NCBI GenBank assembly: GCA_016715105.1
Contig: JADKBO010000059.1
Span: 1 to 64,000, forward strand
Source: Saprospiraceae bacterium
Lineage (GTDB): Bacteria > Bacteroidota > Bacteroidia > Chitinophagales > Saprospiraceae
Direction: 5' to 3'
DNA length: 64,000 nt
The first letter of the stretch is position 1. Each line of letters starts with the position of its first letter. Below, in pieces: positions 56,585 through 64,000 of the stretch. The position numbers and the translations under genes are program-made. The notes beneath the pieces were generated by a model. The model had not been told where the DNA came from. It was given only the letters and a program-made list of their open reading frames with translations, and did not search any database.

Positions 56585-58799
56585 ATGGCAAAACTACCGA
56601 TAGAAACAGAAAAAATCATTGAGCAATATGGCCCATCTTTAAACTTTCCTCCAAAGGATGGATACCCGGGTCGCGACGAACCAGACAAGGTAATAAATAC
56701 GCATTGTTGTTTTTGTGGCATGCAATGTGGCATCAAACTGCTTGTGAAAGAGAACAAAGTGGTTGGCTTTGATCCCTGGATGGAATTTCCTTTTAATGAA
56801 GGACGGCTTTGTCCAAAAGGAGTGCAGCGATATCTTCAAAACAATCATCCAGACAGACTACTGACGCCAATACAGCGCATTGAAGGTAAAGGATTCTCTC
56901 CCATATCATGGGACCATGCCTTAAGCCATACCGTCTCCGAGATTCAAAGAATTCAATCTGCATATGGCAATGATGCTTTTCAATGTTATCAGGCGTATCA
57001 TTAACCAATGAAAAAGTTATCTTATAGGGAAATTTGCAAGAGTTGCCCTCAAAACAGCCAATCTAGACTATAATGGCAGGCTTTGTATGGTAAGTGCCGG
57101 CGCTGGAAACAAAAAAGCTTTCGGATTGGACAGAGGTTCCAACAATTATTCAGACCTTGAATATGCAGAAGTAATTATCGTAGCCGGCGCAAATGTAAGC
57201 GAAACATTTCCAACGCTTACACACTGGATCTGGAAAGCGCGTGACAGAGGAGCGAAACTTATAGTAATAGATCCGCGCGTCATCCCGCTTGCCCGTACCG
57301 CAGATTTACACCTTGACGTGAAACCCGGAACTGATTCTGCTTTGTATGGTGCAATGTTGAATTATTTGCATGAAAAAGATTTGCTTGATCATGATTTTAT
57401 CAACAATCACACTTCAGGTTTTGAGGAAACATTGGCTGCTGTAAAAACTCATACCCTCAGTTGGGCAGAACAAGTCACTGGAATACAAAAAGAAAAAATA
57501 CAACAAGCTGCGGAATGGTGGGGAAAGGCGAAGACAAGTTTTTTACTACATGCCCGGGGTATAGAGCATCATTCAAAAGGAGTAGACAATGTTGTTGGCT
57601 GTATCAATCTGGTGCTTGCAACGGGTCGCATTGGCAAACCATATTGCGGCTATGCCACCATTACAGGTCAGGGAAATGGACAAGGTGGACGAGAGCATGG
57701 TCATAAATGCGATCAGCTGCCAGGAAATCGGGACATTACCAACCCGGAACATCGCAAATACATTGCTGATGTTTGGGGAATTGAAGAAAAAGATTTACCA
57801 GGCAAAGGCTTATCTGCCTATGAAATCATTGAGGCGATACACAGGGGCGAAATTAAAGGTTTGTTGACCATTTGTTTCAACCCATTGGTTTCTCTGCCAA
57901 ATAGTAATTATGTTAGGGAGGCTTTGGAAAAACTAGAGTATTATGTGGCCATAGACTTCTTTTTGAATGAAACTGCCCGGCATGCTGACCTTGTCCTGGC
58001 AGGATCTCTGCAAGAAGAGGAGGAAGGAACAACAACCTCAGCTGAAGGACGCGTGATCAAAATCAACAAGGCGATTGACCCACCTGGAGACGCAAAAACA
58101 GATACATCCATCATTCTGGAACTTGCTTCACGACTTGGTGCAAAAGACAAGTTCACTTATGAAAACAGTGAGGCTATCTTCAATGAGCTGAGAGTCGCGT
58201 CCAAAGGCGGCACAGCTGATTACTATGGAATTACCTACCAGCGCATTGTCGAGAATATGGGTATGTTTTGGCCCTGTCCAAGTCTGGATCACCCAGGAAC
58301 TCCAAGATTATGGGAGGATCGAAAATTCAAGACGCCGGATGGGAAAGCTCACTTTAACCCAGCACCATACAGACCTCCGGGAGAAGTCACAGATAATGAA
58401 TATCCTGTTGTTTTAACAACTGGGCGAGTTGTGTCTCAATATTTAAGTGGCACTCAAACAAGACGAATAGGAAAACTTGTTGGACAATATCCAGAACCAC
58501 AATTGGAAATCCACCCGGAATTGGCCTTGAAATTTGGCATTGAACAACGAGAGGTTGTGAAGGTGAGCACCAGACGGGGAGAAGGATTATTTCCGGCGAA
58601 CATCGTAGATACCATTAGAAAAGATACCGTTTTTATTCCTTATCATTGGCCAGGTAAACTATCAGCAAATCTATTAACACCAGGGACATTGGATCCGGTT
58701 TCTAAAATACCAGAATTCAAAGTTTGTGCGTGTAAATTAGAGCCCCAGGGACATATTGCTCCGCCTGCCGAAAAATCGTCCGCTTTCAAAAGTAGTTAA
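56585..58799 (+). CDS. Molybdopterin oxidoreductase, assimilatory nitrate reductase/formate dehydrogenase-like (two frameshifts)
   Basis: The 4Fe-4S motif is HCCFCGMQCGIKL with GRLCPKGVQ. After two single-base losses in homopolymers near 57000, at a TTTT run and a GAAAAA run, the frame resumes with LCMVSAGAGNKKAF. AEVIIVAGANVSETFPTL, KLIVIDPRVIPLARTAD, TGRIGKPYCGYATITGQGNG and GQGGREHGHKCDQLPG are family blocks of cytoplasmic nitrate reductase/FdhF-like enzymes. A MoCo-binding C-terminal domain ends with FIPYHWPG. There is no Tat signal, so it acts in the cytoplasm. Length is about 739 residues. The substrate is not proven; nitrate is likely from the NarI-like and channel neighbours. Confidence 0.88.
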
Positions 58800-58802
58800 T
58801 AT

Positions 58803-59375
58803 ATGCGTGAAGAAAATGTTTCGAATGTGAATATGGAGTTTTTTGTTGACATGCAACGATGCATCGGTTGCAAGGCCTGCGAGATGGCGTGCGCGGAGTG
58901 TGAAACAAACGGGCATGAAAGCATGATTCATGTCAATTATGTGGATCGGGCTCACACCATCCAAACAACAGTGCAAGTCTGTATGCATTGTGAGGACCCT
59001 GTATGCGCAAACGTTTGTCCGGCAGACGCCATTTCTAAAGATGAATTTGGCATAGTGCATACCGCCAATTCTGAAAGGTGCATTGGATGCTCAAATTGTG
59101 TTCAAGCTTGTCCTTTTGGAGTTCCCAAAAAACAAGAATCTTATGACCTGATGATGAAATGCAACATGTGTTTTGACCGAACCAGCATTGGAAAGAAACC
59201 AATGTGTGCAACCGTATGCCCCAGTGGAGCCCTGTATTTTGGTACGCGCGAAGAAATAGCAGAGATGCGCCCCAACAGTACCCCAGTTAAAAGATTTGTA
59301 TTTGGAGAAGAAATTGTCAATACAAAAGTAAACCTGATGATGCCAAAGGGCAGCACAGAATTAAAAGTATTTTGA
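58803..59375 (+). CDS. 4Fe-4S dicluster electron-transfer protein with four clusters
   Basis: Sixteen cysteines form four 4Fe-4S sites as in NarH/HycB/DmsB: CIGCKACEMACAECE, CMHCEDPVCANVCPADA, CIGCSNCVQACPFGVP and CNMCFDR with CATVCPSGAL. There is no signal peptide. It starts three bases after the molybdoenzyme stop and is followed, 10 bases on, by the Rieske gene, so they form one transcript. It would pass electrons between the membrane subunit or Rieske protein and the molybdopterin site. Confidence 0.92.
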   Translation: MREENVSNVNMEFFVDMQRCIGCKACEMACAECETNGHESMIHVNYVDRAHTIQTTVQVCMHCEDPVCANVCPADAISKDEFGIVHTANSERCIGCSNCVQACPFGVPKKQESYDLMMKCNMCFDRTSIGKKPMCATVCPSGALYFGTREEIAEMRPNSTPVKRFVFGEEIVNTKVNLMMPKGSTELKVF

Positions 59376-59385
59376 ATATTATACC

Positions 59386-59901
59386 ATGGCCAGCAAAGAA
59401 GAAAATAATAAAAAAAAGTGGAAACAAGACTTTCCTTATCACAAACAAAATTCTGATTTGGTCAATCGGAGAGAGTTTGCAAAAATGCTCACATTTGTTT
59501 CCGGTGGCTTGACTTTCGGAACTGGTTTAGTAGCCGCAAAGGCCAATTTATTTCCAAAAAAGAAAGTTGTGGGTGAGCATTTGATTTGTGCAAAAAGTGA
59601 GGTGCCTATTGGAGGTACACGGTCTTTTACCTTGAAAGACAGCGATATCCCTTATATCCTCGTGCACCTGGAAAATGGAACTTTCCGTGCATATGAACAA
59701 AAATGTACTCATCTTTCATGTTCTGTATATTATGAGCCGGGTACAGGCCACATCATCTGTCCATGTCATAAGGGAGTTTTTGATGCCAATGACGGTGCTG
59801 TATTGGCTGGTCCACCACCCCGTAAACTCCCCAAATTGAGCGTCATAGAAAGGGATGGCTCTATTTATATAGCAGCGGAGGAAGAAAAATCAACAATTTA
59901 A
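59386..59901 (+). CDS. Rieske 2Fe-2S protein with Tat-type anchor
   Basis: The cluster motifs are CTHLSCSVYY and CPCHKGVFD, with the usual Cys-His pairs, near residues 110 and 130. Residues 20-45 read NRREFAKMLTFVSGGLTFGTG, a twin-arginine signal with a hydrophobic anchor, so the Rieske domain is likely on the outer face of the membrane. APPRKLPKLSV-like sequence follows the cluster. It is the fourth gene of the molybdoenzyme operon. A Rieske protein beside a four-cluster ferredoxin and molybdoenzyme recalls arsenite-oxidase-like or bc-complex-like chains. Confidence 0.92.
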   Translation: MASKEENNKKKWKQDFPYHKQNSDLVNRREFAKMLTFVSGGLTFGTGLVAAKANLFPKKKVVGEHLICAKSEVPIGGTRSFTLKDSDIPYILVHLENGTFRAYEQKCTHLSCSVYYEPGTGHIICPCHKGVFDANDGAVLAGPPPRKLPKLSVIERDGSIYIAAEEEKSTI

Positions 59902-59918
59902 TTTTTACCGACATAATT

Positions 59919-60173
59919 ATGGGAACATTCAGAACCAATCAAAACAATGCCAATATTCACAAGCTGAATACTTTAATTTCTACTGTAATTGTGATTTTCC
60001 TACTGAATTTAAGTCTTCAGATATGGCTTCTTTATACAGCGCTTAATTACGCACTTGAAGATAATGCACAGATTGCCACCATTGCTTTTATTGGCTCACT
60101 GGTAATTTTTATCATTTGCCTGGGTTTCCTTTATTATCTTCCAACCGGAAAACCTGCTGAGAATGATCACTGA
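59919..60173 (+). CDS. Small two-helix membrane protein, probably DUF6755-like
   Basis: Eighty-four residues with two hydrophobic helices (about 20-45 and 52-74). TLISTVIVIFLLNLSLQIWLLYTALNYAL recalls the DUF6755 family, which has TNLLNTIL... and QLWLL features; this is a recollection of pattern, not a verified match. It lies 17 bases after the Rieske gene in the same direction and is the last gene of the operon, so it may be a small anchor subunit. Confidence 0.65.
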   Translation: MGTFRTNQNNANIHKLNTLISTVIVIFLLNLSLQIWLLYTALNYALEDNAQIATIAFIGSLVIFIICLGFLYYLPTGKPAENDH

Positions 60174-60219
60174 TACAAAGATCATCTTCCTTTTCAAATT
60201 GGATAAAACAGATGACCAT

Positions 60220-60777
60220 CTAAAAAATCGGATTGGATATAAACTTCCGGTCCGTAAGCGTGTGTAAAAAGTCCTTGAGGTCATCCACGTCTGCGTCTTC
60301 AAGTTGTATTTTCATTGACCCATTCACCATAAGCCTGGTGTCCAGACTTGGAGATGGCCTGATCCCAAACCGATAATGGTCAATGACCTCATCTATGGTT
60401 TTGAATCGTCCGTCGTGCATATAAGGTCCGGTGAGCATGATGTTCCTGAGACTGGGCACTTTAAACTTGCCCAAATCTTCAGATGTTTCTGAAATCAAAG
60501 ACCTGCCGATATCAGTAAAAACACTGTCAAGGCCATTGTTGATGAACTTGTTGTTGGTAAGAAGGGCGCCTGAATGGCAAGTAGCACAATTTTTGTCAAA
60601 CAGTGCCTTTCCCCTTTGTTCCTTAGCCGTAAATACAGCTTCACCCCGCATCACCATATCAAATCTGGACTGGTCAGACACCAGGAGCAGCATATACTGG
60701 GACATGGCTTTCAGCAAAAAAGGAGCAGTGATGCTGTCTGATTCTGGACAGGCCGTTACCAATGATCCATCTATCAA
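60220..60777 (-). pseudogene. Cytochrome c peroxidase (MauG/CCP) C-terminal fragment
   Basis: KALFDKNCATCHSGALLTNN contains a CxxCH heme site, followed by FKVPSLRNIMLTGPYMHDGRFKTIDEVIDHY with the methionine and aspartate typical of the C-terminal heme domain of diheme cytochrome c peroxidases. The frame starts with MIDGSLVTACPESD, which is not a natural start; the first heme domain, about half of the gene, is missing. At its 5' boundary it abuts a hydrolase fragment on the other strand, which suggests that a rearrangement or deletion created the end. Confidence 0.7.
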
Positions 60778-60787
60778 TCTGTCAAAG

Positions 60788-60957
60788 GTAAGTATCCAAT
60801 CTACAATGGACGGAGTTGTACAACCATTATACTATTATAAATCCACAGCCAAAAAAAACAAACCGCTGGTCGTACAACTGCATTCATGGAGTTATTCCGC
60901 AGATTCATTGAAGACAGTAGGCCTCGATTTTGAAGCCATTTCTAAATTTAGCTATTG
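60788..60957 (+). pseudogene. Fragment of an alpha/beta hydrolase (esterase/peptidase-like)
   Basis: In one frame the plus strand reads STMDGVVQPLYYYKST and then KPLVVQLHSWSYSADS, as at the start of prolyl-oligopeptidase-like esterases (the LHSWS part is the oxyanion strand region). The remaining domain is missing and the frame ends at 60957. No start codon or signal peptide is present. Confidence 0.5.
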
Positions 60958-61157
60958 AAAAATTAGAAGTAGACCCTTTGGCTTTTGGAGAATGCGGTAC
61001 AGAAGGTGCAATCATGGAGGCCATTCTCAAAATTGATGCTGACTTTTGGATAAGCAATAAAGCGCACTGGTTAATCATAAAAGGAATACTGGAGAAACAT
61101 AGTACATTCTGGACTTTTAAAAATCAAGATAACTTTGAAAGTACGAATCCTAATTGA
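60958..61157 (+). pseudogene. Unidentified C-terminal gene fragment
   Basis: The frame reads LEVDPLAFGECGTEGAIMEA and KAHWLIIKGILEKHSTFWTF, coding-like and hydrophobic/charged in a normal ratio, but I cannot name the family. It begins without an intact start and ends in a TGA at 61155. With its neighbours it belongs to a stretch of gene debris. Confidence 0.35.
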
Positions 61158-61178
61158 CCAAAGTAAGTGCAATATTTT

Positions 61179-61230
61179 GGGCTAAAGCCCGAGGTGGGGA
61201 GCTCTCAATACCACAGGCTAAAGCCAGTGG
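61179..61230. repeat. Two GGCTAAAGCC palindromes, REP-like
   Basis: GGGCTAAAGCCC (61179-61190) and CCACAGGCTAAAGCCAGTGG (61211-61230) are short inverted repeats with the same core as the array upstream of the RAYT gene. Confidence 0.7.
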
Positions 61231-61280
61231 TAAATGATAGAAAAGGATTACAACAAACAATAACAGTTGACATTAACACA

Positions 61281-61454
61281 CGTGGCTCGAAGCTCGAAGC
61301 AAGAACACCTATCTCATCAAAAAGCTGAAAACTGACCTCTGAAAACTGATCACTGAAAACTGATCACTGAAAACTGACCACTGAAAACCGATTACAATCT
61401 TTTATCTTTAACAATTTTATTTTTGGAAATTTTTTGCTCGTGGCTCGAAGCTCG
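61281..61454. repeat. Five 14-bp tandem repeats between 16-bp direct repeats
   Basis: CTGAAAACTGA(T/C)CA-like units start at 61325, 61339, 61353, 61367 and 61381 with an exact 14-base period. CGTGGCTCGAAGCTCG occurs on both sides (61281-61296 and 61439-61454). TGATCAGTTTT, the complement of part of the unit, is also at 40835-40845. The whole lies 40 bases before a lipoprotein gene. Confidence 0.75.
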
Positions 61455-61491
61455 CGGCAAAAGACAAGAGTACCCCACATAAATTCACATC

Positions 61492-64000
61492 ATGATTAAA
61501 AAATTTAGCTTAATGATCGCTGCAATGATCTTGCTCTCTTGTCAAAAACAACCAAGAGAAAGTGATGTACTTTATAAATCTGATGCCTTTACATTATTTA
61601 AAAACAAAGTAGTACAAGGCGACAATTTAGCAGAAGTTGTATCACCTACACACCTCAAATCAAATTATAGAAGTCCTGCAAGTACAACTTTTTCGAACTT
61701 GATAAAATTCAAGTTTTCCATCAATGAAAAGGATAATGAACTCGCACCTGGAGTGGATCATTGGGTGATTATTGACAAAGATCAAACGGAGTCCAATTTG
61801 ATCAAGTTTGGTGAAACACCGCAACCGACTCCTGAGAATCCCGGGACTTATTTGCCAACTAATCATAAATATACCTTCAAAGTGGACATGTCTTCCGTTT
61901 TAGAACAATTTGAAAAGCAAGGATATTACCAAGCTTATGATGGCTCTAAAGTGGCTAAGGCAGATTTTAAAGGCTTTTATGTCGCGGGAGGTTCTGACCC
62001 ATTGTCCTGGGATTTTGTGAATTTGGGAAATAAAGGATTGAAGTTAGAACCAACTAAAGATGCGAATATTTACAGCTTGACAGTTACTTTCAATCCTTAC
62101 AATGATGCAGATGCGCAAGCTAAAGAATGGCAATTGTCTGAAGATATTTCTAGCCGGCCAAAATATACCTCTGATCAACCCATCGTTGATGCCTTATTTA
62201 ATTTATCATTGGAAGAAGCGATCCAGAATATTGAAGCTGACAGTACTTTGAGAACAGGGGCAAAATGGGGTGGAGTTTGGACGCGTGATGTGAGTTATTC
62301 TATTTTATTGACCTTTGCCTACCACGAACCCGAGGTCGCAAAAATTAGCTTACGCAAAAAAGTGAAGCGTGGAAGAATCATTCAAGACACAGGTTCTGGT
62401 GGTGCATGGCCAGTATCTTCGGATAGGACAACTTGGTGTTTGGCGGCATGGGAAATCTACAAAGCTACAGGCGATAAGGCTTGGTTAGACGAAGTTTATC
62501 CAATCATTAAGAATAGTTTGGAGGACGATTACAAAACTATTTATGATGCTAAATTTGGTCTGTATTCTGGGGAATCTTCGTTTTTGGATTGGCGAGAACA
62601 AACCTATCCCAAATGGATGGACAATCGAGATATTTATGGATCTCACAATTTGGGAACAAATGTCGTGCATTATCAGGCACACCGGATTTTGGCTGAAATG
62701 GCGAAACTCAAAGGTGAAGATGGAAAGATTTACAACGATAGAGCTGACGCTATAAAAAGGGGCATCAACGAATATTTCTGGATGAAAAACAAAGGTTATT
62801 ATGGGCAATATTTATACGGCCGCTCAGATTTGATTTTGTCGCCACGATATGAGGCATTGGGCGAGGCGCTGGCAATTTTGTTCGATGTTGCTGACGATGA
62901 AAAAGCGGCTTCTATTATTTCTAAATCTCCCTTGACGGCATTTGGAGTTACTTGTATTTATCCACAAATTCCGGGCATTCCGCCCTATCACAACAACGGT
63001 ATTTGGCCATTCGTGCAATCTTATTGGAATTGGGCAGCAGCAAAAACGGGCAACGAGGAAGTTTTAAATCATGGTTTGGCGAGCGTTTACCGTGCATCTG
63101 CCTTGTTTTTGACAAATTATGAAAACATGGTTGCTCAAACTGGCGATTTTTTGGGAACAGAAATTAATTCACACAGAATGTTGTGGAGCATGGCTGGCAA
63201 TATGGCTATGGTTTATCGGATTTTTATGGGTTTGGAATTTCAAAATGATGGTTTGTATTTTAATCCTGTATGTCCAAAAGTTTATGGAGGTACCAAAAAT
63301 TTATCCAATTACAAATATCGAAATGCCATTTTAAACATTACGGTCAAAGGTCATGGAACAGAAATCAAAAAGGTAACCATCAATGGCAAAGAATCAAAAG
63401 CTGCTTTTATTCCAAAAGACGCTGTGGGAAACCAAGAAATCATCATCGAATTGGCAAATAATGAGTTTCCGAATGCTGGTTTGAATATGATGGATAATCA
63501 CTTTTCACTACCAACCGTTTTAGCTAAAAAAGAAGGTGTCATTTTAAACTGGCAAGCCATTAAAGATGCAAAGGAGTTTCGCATTTATAAAAATGGAAAA
63601 TTGCTGAAAACCACAATTGAAACTTCATTTATAACGGCTGATGAAAATTACGCTTCTTACATGGTATCTGCTGTTGACGATTTAGGTTATGAAGGATTTG
63701 CAAGCGAACCAATTGTATTCGCAAAAAATGAAATCAAAATTGAATTAGAAAACATTGCTAACCCATCCAAACTACCTTATACTAATTTTTCGGGCAAAGG
63801 TTTTGTGGAAATATCACTTTCAAATAATAAAGAGATTGCCATAAAAGTTGAAGTTGAAAAAGAGGGGGATTATATTTTGGATTTTAAATATTCCAATGGC
63901 AATGGACCTTGGAATACCGATAATAAATGTGCGATTCGCAGTTTAACAGTAAATGGTCTGTACGAAGGTGTGATGGTCTTTCCTCAAAGGGGACAAAATG
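61492..64000 (+). CDS. Lipoprotein glycoside hydrolase with (alpha/alpha)6 barrel, incomplete at the window end
   Basis: ATG 61492 starts MIKKFSLMIAAMILLSCQK, a lipoprotein signal with LLSC lipobox. An N-terminal beta-rich domain is followed (about 220-600) by a six-hairpin glycosidase-type domain: WGGVWTRDVSYSILL, GSGGAWPVSSDRTTW, YSGESSFLDWREQTYP, and IPGIPPYHNNGIWPFVQSYW with WTRD and the E/D acids likely catalytic. The family is GH37/GH63/MGH1-like, probably a trehalase, mannosyl or glucosyl hydrolase. A C-terminal region (from about 700) includes a fibronectin-III-like and CBM6/CBM35-like domain that is cut off. The frame is intact through 2.5 kb. Confidence 0.82.
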   Translation, partial: MIKKFSLMIAAMILLSCQKQPRESDVLYKSDAFTLFKNKVVQGDNLAEVVSPTHLKSNYRSPASTTFSNLIKFKFSINEKDNELAPGVDHWVIIDKDQTESNLIKFGETPQPTPENPGTYLPTNHKYTFKVDMSSVLEQFEKQGYYQAYDGSKVAKADFKGFYVAGGSDPLSWDFVNLGNKGLKLEPTKDANIYSLTVTFNPYNDADAQAKEWQLSEDISSRPKYTSDQPIVDALFNLSLEEAIQNIEADSTLRTGAKWGGVWTRDVSYSILLTFAYHEPEVAKISLRKKVKRGRIIQDTGSGGAWPVSSDRTTWCLAAWEIYKATGDKAWLDEVYPIIKNSLEDDYKTIYDAKFGLYSGESSFLDWREQTYPKWMDNRDIYGSHNLGTNVVHYQAHRILAEMAKLKGEDGKIYNDRADAIKRGINEYFWMKNKGYYGQYLYGRSDLILSPRYEALGEALAILFDVADDEKAASIISKSPLTAFGVTCIYPQIPGIPPYHNNGIWPFVQSYWNWAAAKTGNEEVLNHGLASVYRASALFLTNYENMVAQTGDFLGTEINSHRMLWSMAGNMAMVYRIFMGLEFQNDGLYFNPVCPKVYGGTKNLSNYKYRNAILNITVKGHGTEIKKVTINGKESKAAFIPKDAVGNQEIIIELANNEFPNAGLNMMDNHFSLPTVLAKKEGVILNWQAIKDAKEFRIYKNGKLLKTTIETSFITADENYASYMVSAVDDLGYEGFASEPIVFAKNEIKIELENIANPSKLPYTNFSGKGFVEISLSNNKEIAIKVEVEKEGDYILDFKYSNGNGPWNTDNKCAIRSLTVNGLYEGVMVFPQRGQN

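Noticed and set aside
59386..59901. Arsenite oxidase small subunit AioB
   Set aside because: The catalytic neighbour is a cytoplasmic-type enzyme with a NasA/FdhF-like motif and a four-cluster ferredoxin, not AioA.

Overview
The window looks like a chromosomal segment of an AT-rich Bacteroidota bacterium, most likely of the Saprospiria/Chitinophagia side of the phylum. This placement is inferred from family content (GSCFA, GLPGLI, GYDIA-type GHMP kinase, DUF6702/HupE pair, MerC, RlmD and SecA variants) and from promoters with the Bacteroidota -7 box TAnnTTTG; the best example is upstream of rpsU. No rRNA, tRNA, prophage or CRISPR array was seen.

Layout. 1-6.9 kb: almost every gene is broken by single-base frameshifts (YgjP-like metallopeptidase, serC, a secreted rhodanese, a GH73 glucosaminidase, MerC, HupE/UreJ, DUF6702, mtaB). 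6.9-11.9 kb: GSCFA protein, a two-gene operon of unknown function, rlmD, fabG. 12.06-12.53 kb: five tandem copies of a structured element with compensatory stem changes. 13-25 kb: housekeeping genes (GYDIA kinase, dnaX, MscS channel, a MurG-like glycosyltransferase, a TIM-barrel lipoprotein, purD, secA, rpsU). 25.6-37 kb: dnaB, a double-domain redoxin, gcvT after a HEAT-cyclophilin lipoprotein, pxpA, a PadR regulator, a sialidase-like lipoprotein coupled to an M48 peptidase, an MFS carrier. 37.4-44.6 kb: a UvrD-type helicase/nuclease, a duplicated non-coding repeat, two GLPGLI proteins, a YciI/ECF sigma pair. 44.6-46.1 kb: a repeat array beside a REP-associated tyrosine transposase (RAYT). 46.2-52.2 kb: a methyltransferase/TPR protein, a GMC dehydrogenase with its subunit 3, and a membrane protein whose 3' end has been overrun by a 30-bp repeat carrying the palindrome core that also lies just behind the RAYT gene. 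52.4-54.1 kb: SET protein, KilA-N remnant, LytTR regulator. 54.4-60.2 kb: a co-directional cluster of a TDT/SLAC1-type anion channel, a NarI-like membrane protein, a nitrate-reductase-like molybdoenzyme, a four-cluster ferredoxin, a Rieske protein and a small membrane protein, which probably form one electron-transfer complex. 60.2-61.5 kb: gene debris and repeats. 61.5 kb to the end: a lipoprotein glycoside hydrolase that runs off the window.

About twenty genes carry single-base indels, several of them at homopolymers. This pattern fits uncorrected sequence error better than gene decay, although a few loci (KilA-N, cytochrome c peroxidase fragment, hydrolase fragment) look like real remnants. 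Coordinates for frameshifted genes span the reconstructed reading frame.
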